From Vermamoeba vermiformis (lineage: Eukaryota; Tubulinea; Echinamoebida), in the NCBI GenBank assembly GCA_045837725.1, contig JBEWZL010000030.1:248001-312000 (forward strand): a stretch of DNA of 64,000 bases, written 5' to 3'. Below, one piece after another: positions 1-11,056 of the stretch; positions within the stretch are counted from its first letter, which is position 1; the number at the start of each line of letters is the position of its first letter. The translations under genes and the position numbers were made by a program. The notes beneath the pieces are model-generated. The model made no database searches. It was given only the letters and a program-made list of their open reading frames with translations, and was not told where the DNA came from.

Positions 1-23
1 TTGTTTATTTACACGTAAAACAG

Positions 24-110
24 GTTGCTTTCGAAGGTCGTGGCAGAGCTCACCAAGCTAATGACTTCAAAACTGCTTTGGAGCTCTGCGTACGCCCTCT
101 TCAAGCTTAG
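24..110 (+). CDS. Terminal exon of an unidentified upstream gene (partial)
   Basis: A plausible acceptor (aaaacag at 17-23) is followed by 28 open codons and a TAG. The peptide starts VAFEGRGRAHQAND and ends LCVRPLQA. Codon choice looks like that of the real genes here (GTC, CTC, CGC, AAG-type codons), and the segment is not explained by the gene on the other strand. The rest of the gene lies left of the window, so the family cannot be named. It ends tail-to-tail with the CudA-like gene 160 bp away. Confidence 0.4.
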   Translation, partial: VAFEGRGRAHQANDFKTALELCVRPLQA

Positions 111-269
111 TTTTTACACATTTACATTAGATTTATAAACAAGTGTGAAAAAGAAAAGAGTTCCAAGAAAAACGAAGCCGGATCTGCTCCGAGTGAGTCA
201 CCTGACGATTGGCAATTCTTGAGGATGCAAGAAGTGACGCTCGTGGACGATTGTCACGATTGTAAGCTC

Positions 270-1295
270 TTAGTTTCTTCTGCGTCGCTTCTTGCTGTTG
301 GCCTTAATTCGTTGGATGATGTACAGGTCACGCTCCTTTCTCGGGTAGCCTTTCTGGTTGACATTAGACCAAATGTGGAAGGGATCGGAGACGAGTCGCT
401 CGACTTCTTGGCCATCGGAGATGAGAGTGTAGGTCAAGACGAATTTGAAGCCCTTTGTTCGGCCAGGTAACATTGTCTGCGAGATCTTCAAGTTCGGCAG
501 GGTTACTTCGCCCTTGTCATTGACGGAATGTTGAGGTGACACCGCAGTCATGAATATTTCGCGTTCTTCTTTGCGCAACTTTTTGTCGCAGATCAGTTTG
601 ACCAAGATGTAGTCACTACTTTTCGCGGGGTAGTGAACTCGCAGCAGGTTGATCGGCAAGATGTTAAACTCTTTAACTTGATGTCGGCCAGGTCCCACGA
701 CCATAGTCATGCGTTCTCCTTCTTTCTTGGGCAAGTAGCCTTCTTCGGGCGTGAAATCCTCTTCGATCTCCGAAGTCGATGCGCCGTCGCCTGCGTTGTG
801 AAGGTCGGGAAGCTCGTCGGCGCTTTCTTGCGATGAGGGAGAGTAGGGCTCTGAGTCGCCAGAGTAGTAATATTCTTCATCTTGGTGCGCTGGCTGTGCT
901 CGTCGACGTGTGTTCGCGTGGTGGTGCTGGTGAGTGGGATGTGGTGCTGTTTCTACGGCTGGTTTGGGTTGAACAACTGGCGGTTGCTGGGAGTGTAAAA
1001 TAGGTGGTGGTGACTTGGTGTCCATTCTGTCGCCGAGTAGTTGATTATTGAGGTTGTCAATATTATTTATTCCCGGATCTGCGATCTCGAGGATTTGGTT
1101 GGAAAACAGCGTTTGATCGCCTAAAAAATTATTGTTCAGCGACAGGTCCATGGCGTTATCGCTAGGCATGCAGGAGGCGGCCGGCAGTGGGAACTGAAAC
1201 ATACCATTCTCCCATTCGTTGTATTTGAAGCCTGGATCGCGTCTTTTCATGAGCGGACTAACCGCACCTTGCATCGGACTTTGTGCACCTTGCAT
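270..1295 (-). CDS. CudA-like transcription factor
   Basis: Single-exon protein of 341 residues. The N-terminal 190 residues are low-complexity (His/Gln/Ser/Glu-rich, with acidic runs), as in many regulatory factors. Residues about 195-325 form a conserved globular block beginning MVVGPGRHQVKEFNILPINL and including FKFVLTYTLISDGQEVE and VSDPFHIWSNVNQ, followed by a basic tail KKRRRRN that can serve as a nuclear localisation signal. From memory this block matches the DNA-binding core of Dictyostelium CudA, a developmental regulator distantly related to STAT DNA-binding domains; I could not check it by search. If correct it is a nuclear sequence-specific activator. Another immunoglobulin-like DNA-binding fold is the main alternative. 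Confidence 0.55.
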   Translation of the reverse strand: MQGAQSPMQGAVSPLMKRRDPGFKYNEWENGMFQFPLPAASCMPSDNAMDLSLNNNFLGDQTLFSNQILEIADPGINNIDNLNNQLLGDRMDTKSPPPILHSQQPPVVQPKPAVETAPHPTHQHHHANTRRRAQPAHQDEEYYYSGDSEPYSPSSQESADELPDLHNAGDGASTSEIEEDFTPEEGYLPKKEGERMTMVVGPGRHQVKEFNILPINLLRVHYPAKSSDYILVKLICDKKLRKEEREIFMTAVSPQHSVNDKGEVTLPNLKISQTMLPGRTKGFKFVLTYTLISDGQEVERLVSDPFHIWSNVNQKGYPRKERDLYIIQRIKANSKKRRRRN

Positions 1296-2344
1296 ACTTT
1301 CAATATTGCTAAATTTCTCGGTGACGTGTTGTTGTAAACTGTTTCAAGTTGTAAATAAGCAAAATCGAGTTTGAAGGAGTTTGACTTCCGCCTAAGGAAT
1401 TTCACTGAAAAATTCCTTTTTGTTTTCTTTCAAATTTCAGAAGGAAAGTACGCCATTGGTGGACCTTCTGCAAAAAAGGTGAAAACAGACTTTTTTCTTG
1501 AAATATCCATAAGAGTTAGTGCCGTAAACTCTGATTTCAACGGTGAAAGTCCGCTGTCACCCTTCCCTGTCAATCATGAGACCGATGTGCTGTTTAATCT
1601 ACTTTGGTGCAATCTATAGGCAACCTTTTAGAACGTATAAATAAGGAAAAAGCATATAAACGTGACACGGGTTTCAAGCCGATAAATGATTTGCAATACG
1701 TACCGGGTCATCAACGAATCTCAGAGATTTTACTAAATCTCCATTCAATCGGTAAAGTTTGGAATTGAGCTGGGCACCAAATCTTTCTGATTGTTTACGG
1801 AAATATACACAAAAATTTTCGAAAATTAATAACAAATCCATCCGAGATCTCTAAAATCTTCTTTAAAACGCGAGATTAGATGCCTATTTTGTTGCAACGT
1901 ATGAAACATGCACTGTCGATTTTTGCACTATCAGTCGGGCAATTGAACGTTTTTCCTGTCGGGCATCTGTCTGGCTTTCACTTCCCCAGGTGCTTGTGAA
2001 ATCAGGCGGCTTTTTTGCTCTATTTTGTTGAGATTTGTTTGGTTGAACTCTGTTGTTCATGACTGCGGATGCTGAAAAATAAACTAAAATTGAAAACGGT
2101 AACCTATCGAGATTATCCGGAGAGATAAGCTTATCAGTTGCAACACTACCTGTGTCATGCAGTATCAACGCGATGGAGATGTTTTAGCAGCGGGGAGGTG
2201 CGCTGTTTTTTAGCCGATCGCAATCCCTAAAAATAGAATTCCAAGTTCGCCGTCCAAAAAACAAATATCGCCGTATTGTTGTTTATCCCCTCCTTGTGCT
2301 ACGCAACATCTATTCTTAGTTCTTTCATTACCCACAACAGAGCA
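1296..2344. promoter_or_regulatory. Shared upstream region of two divergent genes
   Basis: About 1 kb between the start of the CudA-like gene (-) and the start of the kinase-villin headpiece gene (+). It is one of the longest gene-free stretches in this tightly packed window. It contains only short open frames with poor codon use. One polypyrimidine stretch ending tttcag near 1440 resembles an acceptor, so a 5' UTR intron is possible. No core promoter element could be assigned. Confidence 0.4.
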
Positions 2345-4264
2345 ATGGATGTGCTTAAAGCGTTGAGAGCTCGCCAACCTGCCGTCGAATTCCCCAAACA
2401 AAACAAAGACGCCCCTGAAAAGCATTATGTGCTCGAAAAAGAATTAGGGTCGTACGTTGATCTTTTAACGGCTTATTTATCGTTCATTCCTGAATCTAAA
2501 AACTTGAATTTTAAGACTACAATTTTTAATTTAAATCCCTACAATATCCTATTATTGCGGCATATTTTCTATACTTATTATAAACGATCTCCGCACTACA
2601 ATTCAATTTTCACATTTTTAAATTTTACGATTAGTTAATGTTAGCTTTTAGTGGTGCTTTCTCCGTCGTGTATTTAGCCACCCACAAAGCAACTGGCAAA
2701 AAATGGGCCGTTAAAGTAGTCGATAAGAAGAGCACCTCAGCGAAGCAGATGTTGTCTGAGATTAAGGTCATGAGCATGTTAGAGCACGAAAACGTAGTTA
2801 ATTTCAATGAAATCTTTGATACCCCTCGTGCATACTACGTAGTATTGGAATAGTAAGTGATCATTAATAGTATGAATGTGTACCACTTTTGACATTCGCG
2901 TATTATTCTGCGTTGTTGAACGAAAATAGCAAGCTAACACGAGTCATGCAGCATTACAGGAGGCGAGTTGTTCGATCGCATCATTGAATTGCAACGCTAC
3001 ACAGAGCGCGAGGCTATTAAAGTCGTCAAACAGTCGTTGTTGGCTTTGGATCACTTGCACTCCAAGGGCTTCGTGCACCGCGACTTGAAGGTAGATCTGA
3101 CTGGCTTAATAATGTATTACTAGAGTTGTTAGAGACTAACGCAATTTAATAGCCCGAGAACTTGTTGTTGTCCAGCAAAGAGGCCGATGCAGTGGTCAAG
3201 TTGGCTGACTTCGGCTTTGCTGAACAATGCAGTGGACAGACCTTGAAGAGCATTCTCGGCACACCTGCTTATATGGGTACGTCCTATAGTCCCTTTTGTT
3301 GAAGTATCTAATGCGTGCATCAGCTCCTGAAATGGTTGCTCTGCGCAAGCAACGTGAAGGTGGTTATGGTCAGCCTGTGGATTGTTGGGCCATGGGTCTC
3401 ATCATTTACATTATGTATGCACAAGAGTCGATTGTGTTACGGTTTAATAACAATGACTAGGTTGTCCGGTATTCACCCGTTCCAAATCGAAGAAAATGAA
3501 GACAAGATGCTCGACAACATTGAGCGCGGTGATTGGCCGTGGTTGGGCAGCAATTGGGACCAGATCTCTGAACAAGCCAAAGATCTCGTTGCCAAGTTGA
3601 TGCATCCTGACCCCAACCAGCGCTTGACCATTAAACAGGCGTTGAATCACCCGTGGATTGAAGATCACGGTGACAGACCTGACTTCGACATCACCGTTGT
3701 GCGCGATGAGCTCAAGAAGTTCCAAGCGCGCAAGAGATTCCGCGGTGCTATTTTCGCCGTCGCTGCTTCGAACAGATTGCGATTGGCAGCATTGGCACTT
3801 AAGGGCAGCCAATCACGTGACAGCATGGAGTCCCAATCAGATGACGCTCCACATGATGATGACGAAGATAACCATCACGCGGATGTGCCTGCTGAGGAAG
3901 AGCATCACGTGCACGCAACACAATCAGAGCCGCACTCTGAGACACAACACACGCACAGCACACCGTCACACACCGCACAAGAGACACGTGCCACTCACAC
4001 TGTTTCAGCCCCTGCCAGCACAACAGCATCGTACCCGTACGAGCAGCTCAAGACCGGTGCTAACTGGCCCTCCGACATTGATCCGCAGAACAGAGAGGTG
4101 AGTCATACTAACAATTAGTGAAGCCCTTGCAGTACTAACCGGTGCTTTAGAAATACTTGGCCGACGGTGAATTCAAGACTGTGTTTGGTGTGACGCGAGA
4201 AGAGTTCCAAAAATTGCCATTGTGGAAGCAATCGAGCATGAAGAAGGATAAGAAATTGTTCTAG
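2345..4264 (+). CDS. CaMK-type Ser/Thr kinase with C-terminal villin headpiece
   Basis: Seven exons (2345-2451, 2652-2852, 2952-3090, 3153-3276, 3324-3414, 3461-4097, 4151-4264) give about 470 residues. Kinase motifs appear in order: glycine loop [16 protein letters not shown] lysine, [27 protein letters not shown], and HPWI at the end of the C-lobe. Directly after the fold comes [15 protein letters not shown], the usual autoinhibitory and calmodulin-binding type of segment. An acidic His/Thr/Ser linker leads to a villin headpiece: [46 protein letters not shown]. The headpiece core spans an exon junction, and frame and phase hold across it, so it belongs to this gene. The headpiece is an F-actin binding module; the fusion suggests an actin-targeted, calcium-regulated kinase. 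Confidence 0.88.
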
Positions 4265-4469
4265 AAGAACGATTTGTTCAGATGCAGATCTGTATTTGTT
4301 AAATAGTGATACCATAAAGCATGTAGTGCATGATCGACGGTAGGTTTTTCGTATTCTTGTTGGTGACTTCACCTGGGTGTCAATTTGAATTCCCGCGCAA
4401 TCGGCAATTGGACGATTCAATTCTATTTTGATAACAACAACAGCATTTTTATAGAGCACGCAGCACATA

Positions 4470-5859
4470 ATGTTCTCAAAACAAAAATCCAAGTTTAAAT
4501 CGCCATATACTCATTATTTTATGGACAAAGAGGCTCAAGGTAAAGAATAACAAATTAAAAATTATTTTCAAATTGTCAGAACAATTACTTGTTATTGAAT
4601 AACAATAACGTTAAAAAATATCAGTATATTTATTAATTATTTTGGTGCATTAGTTGTGCTGGGCAAGAAGCAACTAGCACCACACGCGATCTACCACCGA
4701 CAAAATCGAACCCCTTATTCTTCAGTACAAGTCAACTACGACACTAATCAACGAACTATTTCAGTACTCACAAAGTACGTTCGCTGCAATATTTATATTT
4801 AAGTTTGAGCTTAACTTTGTTTGCAGTGTCTTATTCAGTGTACAGCACGTGTTGTCGCCTCATTTGCGCGTATTATTCCACATGGGCGACACGGTGAGTA
4901 TTTAATATATATACTATTACATCGCCATTGACAACTGACACTCCGCTAGGTGCGCAATGGTCGCATCGAAGGTCAGATCTGGAACACTGCAGTCCTCAAT
5001 GCTATCCACTCGTACGTACCACACTAGTACCTCACACTATATCTATGTGCGAGTACTTGGCACTGACAGTCAATGCAGGAGTGATCCATCAGACGCAGAC
5101 TCAGTGCTGTTGACGTCAGGTCCGCGCTATCCCACTGCCTCCACTGTCTCGCTCTCCCTCAACAACGTTGCACTCAGCCACATGAAACAACTGCCGTAAG
5201 TATTAGCAGTTAAAATACTATTGTTCAAGCTATAATTTGACGTTGTTTGTAGCACCGTCAACCCAACGTGGGTCAGTGGTCACGTGTTGTGTCGCTTTGC
5301 CAATGAACAGCTCAAATTGTCGCAGCTCGAAGTGAGTGTGCGAGTGCAGCCCGAGCACGTGCAGGCCATCAACAATGGCGTGGCAGTGTTCAAATTCTTC
5401 ACCAAGTACTTTGACCAATCACGGCCCAATGCCAAAAAAGGAGTGGTGTCTGCTTCGTACGTGCACCGCATCAACTCGAGCTGGTATGTCATGTGGCACT
5501 TACTAAATATGGTAACGAGCTGACAATGCTTGTCCAGGTTCCTAGGAGGCGGTGTCAAGTTCAATGTGGGTGACGGCTATCATCGCGGCTACAGACTGCG
5601 CACAGGTGAGCGCGACATCAATTGGGGCGGCGTGTTGAGTGTGCCGCGACTCAAGCTCGGTGTGTTGTACCAGCACGATCCACTCGATGCGACCGTCAGA
5701 CTGCGTGCTCGACTACGCAATGCTGACAATGTCGAAGTGACGGGACAAGTGGAGAAGAATTTCAGTGAATATGGATTGAGTCCCTACGTGCATGCCAAAT
5801 ATAGCAGTATTTCCGGTGAGGTCAAAGTTGGACTTGGTGTCAATTTCTCAGGCGTGTAA
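4470..5859 (+). CDS. Mitochondrial outer-membrane beta-barrel protein (Tom40/VDAC-like)
   Basis: Seven or eight short exons from ATG 4470 (MFSKQKSKFKSPYTHY) encode roughly 320 residues. The deduced protein has no signal peptide or hydrophobic helix and consists of alternating polar and nonpolar strands, many with Gly turns (SWFLGGGVKFNVGDG, INWGGVLSVPRLKLGVLY). The last strand, EVKVGLGVNF, fits the mitochondrial beta-signal (polar-x-G-x-x-hydrophobic-x-hydrophobic), recognised by the SAM complex. This supports the porin_3 superfamily, whose members are VDAC, Tom40 and Mdm10. I cannot decide between them; divergence from ordinary VDAC favours Tom40 or a lineage-specific porin. It is followed 150 bp later by SDHAF4 on the same strand. 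Confidence 0.7.
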
Positions 5860-6008
5860 ATTCAGTAATTAAATAGTATTAATATATGCAGTATATGCCA
5901 TACATGAAATCAACGGATGTTTTGTCGGTTGAAAGTCACGTGCTCGGTTTTTGGAGTGGATCTGCGCAAAGTTTTATTTTTCATCGTCAATTCAAACAGT
6001 GGACAATA

Positions 6009-6434
6009 ATGCAGTCATTAGTCAACAGATCAATTAGATCAATAATTAAAAGATCACAGACCCCTAGTCGCTTGACAACAAGCACTAGATCTGCTTCTTT
6101 ATTCGCGATCAGCCAACAACGAAGGATGCGACACTCACACTCACATTCACACGAAATGGTACCTGTAATGGGTCCTCGACAGACTATGGATGATAACAGA
6201 TTTTACGATCCTCATCTTATGAACGCTGAGCAACAAGCCCTCATTTGGGATTTGTTGAACTCAGGCGAGATTGAGGGCGGCTGGCCAGAAGAGGCTGAAG
6301 AAGGACACTCACATGTGCATCCTATGTATGACGAAAACTATAACCCAGAAACTGGTGAATATAATGGCCCAAAAGGCCCTGAGCCAACAAGGTACGGAGA
6401 TTGGGAACGAAAAGGTCGCGTCTCTGACTTTTAA
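6009..6434 (+). CDS. SDHAF4: SDHAF4, succinate dehydrogenase assembly factor 4
   Basis: Single exon, 141 residues. The C-terminus carries the diagnostic block ending the family: NPETGEYNGPKGPEP followed by TRYGDWERKGRVSDF. The family (formerly DUF1674; yeast Sdh8) binds flavinylated SDHA in the mitochondrial matrix and helps complex II assembly. The N-terminus (MQSLVNRSIRSIIKRSQ) is basic, Ser/Arg-rich and free of acidic residues, as expected for a mitochondrial presequence, which is why I start at 6009 and not at the in-frame ATG at 5886. A His/Ser-rich run (HSHSHSH) follows the presequence. The gene faces NDUFAF3 tail-to-tail. Confidence 0.9.
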   Translation: MQSLVNRSIRSIIKRSQTPSRLTTSTRSASLFAISQQRRMRHSHSHSHEMVPVMGPRQTMDDNRFYDPHLMNAEQQALIWDLLNSGEIEGGWPEEAEEGHSHVHPMYDENYNPETGEYNGPKGPEPTRYGDWERKGRVSDF

Positions 6435-6628
6435 TCGCCTCTAATCTCACAACCAACAATTTTGCAATGTCGTTTAATAATTATCCTCTATTTTGCGCTA
6501 ATAAATCATGTAAATGTAATTTATTATGAATTAATTTCAATTTTTGTATCGTGATCCAGTTTCAGATCGTTTTTTACAGAAACAAAAAAGCATGTATATT
6601 AGCTAGTATATGATACAAGTTTATTATT

Positions 6629-7640
6629 TTATTTATCTTCATCTGCTTCCATGACAAGCAGTGCTGCAGCGACAGATCGCTCCTCTTGATTCAGAAAATT
6701 GAATGTGGCAAGGGCTGTGGGCTAAATTTAAATTATAATTAGATCTAATGCGCATATAGAAATGATAAACATTAAATTCGAGCAGAAAAACATTGGATCT
6801 AGATCAAGATCGGGGAACCGAGTAAAATTACGGTAATCGCTATGCTTACAGTATTCATAATCTCCACGGCAATGCCAAGCTTTTTGAAGTGTTCCATGAA
6901 GGTAGGAGGCAGTGGCTTAATCATCGGACCAACTCCGAGCACCAGCAGCTCTACGCGCAACGTCAGTATTAGTACGACCAGATATTGTTCATATCAACTC
7001 ATTGCATTATGAGTAACTAGTAGGCGAGGTCTACATACCAGGTGTAGGGTGGTGGAGTTGAATAGGCACGAGGGACTGTGGCGTGATCTGCTCAAAGTGC
7101 GTGACATTCCACGAGAAAAATGCATCGCGAAACAAGAGCACAGAGCCGAGCATGTCCTCGCCATTGATTCTAAAGCCGCGCGGACCATAGCCATTGACTT
7201 GTATAAGAGGTTTGTCGAGCTGTGAGCCCAAATCAAAGTCGTCTACCGCACCTCGCGAGATATTCGGCTTCGGCGCGTCGAATTTGAAATTGGGATCTAG
7301 CCATAATAATTTATTAGCAATAGGGTAAGAGAGTAACTACATATTTACGCATTTTCCGTCTAAAATGGTTAAAGTATTGCTACAGAAAGTATTTTCGTAA
7401 ATTGCTGAATTCATTAGACATGACTGTACCTCTTTCGCGCGGATCTATGGGCCAGCTATTTTCTGTATCATTTCTAATATTTTTCTCGTCATTTTTGCAA
7501 TATTTTGATGTGTGATAAGCAGATCTATTATTTTTGTTATCTCTGCTGAACAAGGACGCTGTTGCCGACTTCGAACTACTCTTCAAAAGTCCAGTGCGTG
7601 ATTTGATACACCGGAGATTACGAAAGATATTTAACATCAC
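6629..7640 (-). CDS. NDUFAF3: NDUFAF3-like complex I assembly factor
   Basis: Four exons on the minus strand (7430-7640, 7039-7296, 6850-6950, 6629-6721), with phases matching at every junction. The first exon gives a basic Ser/Arg/Lys-rich N-terminus typical of a mitochondrial presequence. The body is an Mth938-type domain: NGYGPRGFRINGEDM, PELLVLGVGPMIKPLP, LGIAVEIMNTPTALATFNFL and NQEERSVAAALL. The order and spacing are those of NDUFAF3 (C3orf60), which acts with NDUFAF4 in early assembly of the complex I matrix arm. Bacterial Mth938-family proteins are the only real alternative, and the presequence argues for the mitochondrial one. Confidence 0.88.
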
Positions 7641-7885
7641 CGTGTGTTGCTATCGCTAAATTTGTCTGTTTGAAAATGCTCAATTCGGTCTAAGCTTCTT
7701 TTATTGTTCACACTACGACTATCATACAACAAGAAACAATAACGGCAACAAGCACGATAAGTATTAAACATAAGAATGTTGATCGACCTCTTTGGTTTTG
7801 AGGGTGCAGCGAAATAACTGAGCTAAATGTCACTGACAATACAACAGTTCTATCACGGGGAATAAATGACCTTTGAATAGACTGT

Positions 7886-9037
7886 TTATACTTGCGGAGT
7901 ATACCGTGCTCGCATTCGCAGAGGTGAATCACCAACATGCGTGGCATCAATGTCCAATGTGACAGTATTAGTTTGGTGCTCGAGATCGAGTCGTGTGACC
8001 CACTCTTGGTTTGCAAAATAGGCGCCTTTGATGGCATCAATCGTGAACCCACCGCTGGTGTGAGGAGGGGCTCGAAATGACGCCTTGCACACGAAACAAA
8101 GTTCTATTTTGGTGTCAACGACTTGCCAGAAGTGACGTCCGTAGTGCAGCACGAGATATTTCTTGGACTCGCGCAAATTGTTTTGATTGTCGTAGTACTC
8201 CACTGTTATATTAACGAGTTGGATCGTTGTGGCGAATGTGACAGTTTGACGGCTCGGAACAACTTCGTGCCACAGAGAGGGCCATTCGTCTTTGATTCCA
8301 TAAATCGGGGACCCAAAATCCTTGCCGACACCACTGATCACACTGATTGCTTCACCTGCTAGATAGTTGTGCTCCTGAATTTAACGATGTATTATTAGCC
8401 CTGGCAAGTAGCGCTCGACAACAAAAACAAATCACCTTCGCTGATTTCAGTCCGTGACCGCAGAACAAATACAATGTATGAATATCACTCAGATTTTCAA
8501 TAGTGCACTCGAGCGACAATGGGATCGAAGACAACGTGCTACTTTGACATGCAGTGCGAGCAACGAATCGCTTCCTGAGCGAAGATGAGTTCAGACCTAT
8601 CTCTAGAATCGAGGTACTTACCTAAAGATTGTTTTGACTAGAGAACGGATCTGAAATTACCGATCAACCATTAGGCCACGACAAAATGAGTTAAAATACC
8701 GAAATCAAATACCATGATTAAATCTCCGGTTTGCGTTGCACCAGTTAATCTCCTATTAATGACAGATATTGGAAATAAGAAATTACCAAAATTCAACAAA
8801 GCAAACTTACTTCAACCACTCATCCCATAAGAACTTACTATCACACATGGCGCTTTTCCATGCATTGCACGTTATTAAGGTGTTGAAGATATCGTTTTTG
8901 TCTTGGATGTTGACGAAAATATGTTCCAGTATTTCTTGCGGTAAGACAGGCTGCGCCGATTCTTGATTCAGATTTGGAGAGTCAATATTGGTGTGTCGCC
9001 TCTTTTGGTGAGGGTGTTGTAGAGGCTTGTTGCCCAT
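7886..9037 (-). CDS. F-box protein
   Basis: Four exons (8811-9037, 8622-8650, 8436-8575 approximately, 7886-8385 approximately); the second exon is only 29 nt. Residues about 30-75 form an F-box: PVLPQEILEHIFVNIQDK, then CNAWKSAMCDSKFLWDEW. F-box proteins bind Skp1 and present substrates to SCF ubiquitin ligases. The remaining 230 residues are predicted to be beta-rich (ITVEYYDNQNNLRESKKYL, RHFWQVVDTKIELCFVCKA) without WD or leucine-rich repeats, so the substrate-binding part is unrecognised. The C-terminal end (RMRARYTPQV then TAA) is read directly. Confidence 0.72.
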
Positions 9038-9177
9038 TCTGCGCGAAAATTAGTTTGACATGTATTTTGGTGCTTCAGGGTACTTTGCGAGACACGTGGC
9101 ATTTTCACAGAATTCCAGTTGTGATAAAATACAGCGAGGTTTATGTACAAATGTGTCTTACTACAATAATAAACTAT

Positions 9178-10611
9178 TTACAAGATGTTCCACACAGGTT
9201 GAGCGCGTTTGTTCGGGTCACTTTCAGCACCCAAAATGTCGATGATTTGTTCGCGCACATCGTTCATGGAGCTGTTCGAGTATCTACCGCCCGAGAACAC
9301 CTTGTCCTTGGCACGCTGCTCGGTGTACTGCGGGAAGATAGGGCCGTAGACTAACCAGAACTCAGTCCACCAAGGCGGCACGATGTAATTGTTCGTAGTT
9401 CTGCTGGGCAAGTTGGGCTCGGTGGGTCTGTTGGTCGTGCCGGCCACAACGAGCGAGCCAATGAAATCTGCGTTCTTTCGAGCTCCTTGGATCTGCTCGG
9501 AGATTTGTTTGATGTTTTGTTCGTTTACCACACCGTTGTCAGTGGCCTTGTAGAACTGCATTGTGACGCGAACTGGATAGTTCTCATCGCGTTCAATTTC
9601 CAAGTTGTTGACTTCATTGAACTCTCCTTCGCTCTCACCAATGCTGATGATTGCGTCTTCAACATTGGACTCTTTTTTCTCCTTTCGCCTTGCAGAGGAG
9701 GAGGGTGCACTGGCAAGGGACATCTTCTTGAGCTTGACTGAATTTTCGGCTTCAAACACTCTTGCCTTTTGTTTGAGCGGCACTTGAATGATGAGCAACA
9801 TGTTCTGTTGCTTTTCTTCTTGTGACATGGGGGCTGACAAGTCTTCAGTCTGGCCCTGTTCGATGCGGTAGTCGCTCAATCGCTGACCCACGAACGAGCA
9901 TCTTTCACCGTTGTTGTTGAAGAACAGTTTGCCGCTGTTTTGACCCAAGACTTGTGCTGAAGTGCCTTTGCTCGACGCGACAATAGCCAACACAGCTGGA
10001 TTGGCAGCTGAAGTTTGGTAGTTGTAAATAGCCACGTTGAACTTGGCGTCTTCGGAGGATGGGATCGGCAAGAAGCAAGCTTGTGCCGAGGTCACCACGT
10101 GTGTGTCGCGAGGAGCAAGCAATGAGACTCTGTTGCCCTTCCAGCTGTTCGGCTTGTGCAAGTAGTTTCTGAAGTTGGCCAAATACTCCTTCAATGTCAC
10201 CACGTGCAAGTTAGAGCCTTTCTCGTTGCCGACGACGAGAGGAATCTTCTCAATAGGGATGTCCCAAGTCAAGTCTGTGTAGTTTGGTGATCGAATGACT
10301 GGCAAGGCGCGGGAGTTGACTTGTAAAGTCACTAATTGAGAAGTAAACGTTAGAAATTTAAATTCGATTGAAAATTGATTGATTAATTTTCAATACTTAC
10401 TATCTGAAATGCAAGGACCCCAAGAACTATTCTTAGATCGAGCATTATCTTCCCAAGATACGGTCTGTACGTTTAAGCCGTATTTTCCAGCTAATTTTTT
10501 GGCCTCTTGATCGCTGACCATCGAACAAACTTTGTTCAATACAGCGTTTGAAGTGTTATTTTGATGTAACATGTTGTTGATTGTTGTATTCCTTTGAATG
10601 AATGAGGCCAT
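9178..10611 (-). CDS. Conserved-looking protein of unknown function
   Basis: Two exons, 10401-10611 and 9178-10331, joined in phase to give about 454 residues from ATG 10611 (MASFIQRNTTINNM). No signal peptide or membrane segment is visible. The first third has a compact motif, SSWGPCISD, and the middle carries an acidic/basic linker (ARRKEKKESNVEDA, GESEGEFNEVNNLEIE). The second half is more globular: YPVRVTMQFYKATDN and the tryptophan-rich PPWWTEFWLVYGPIFPQ. I recognise no domain. The strong codon bias and intact frame indicate a real, well-expressed gene. Confidence 0.75.
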
Positions 10612-11056
10612 CGCTGGACGTGGATTCCATAAATATTTTCCGTCCTTTGACTGTTGTTTGACCAGCTCACAAAAAATTCAAAGAAGACAATCGATTATTG
10701 TAGGTAATTCAATCATCGCTAGGAACACATCAGAAAAAGAGCGTAATGTCACGTCAGTCTTACGTCGGCGTCTTCATTCAAGTCCCTTACATACGTAGGG
10801 CGCAGAAGACCGAACGGATCTGATCGTTAGGCCTCGCTGGACCTAGAACCATAAAAATAATTAAATACAGTGCGAAATATTAATGCAAATATTTCTTACA
10901 TGGTATCGAAATTATCAGCTGTGGATGCGTACTCGTTGCTAGATTTCCAGATTTACTCGTCTTCCTTTGATTTGGACTGCGACTCTTCTTCTCTGACCAT
11001 CGCTGCATAGTCGGTTTGTGAAAGCTGTAGCAGGTTAGTACACTAAAATATGTCTT

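Noticed and set aside
7708-8362. Open frames on both strands around the F-box gene's last exon
   Set aside because: They overlap the exon in other frames and show no codon bias or motifs.
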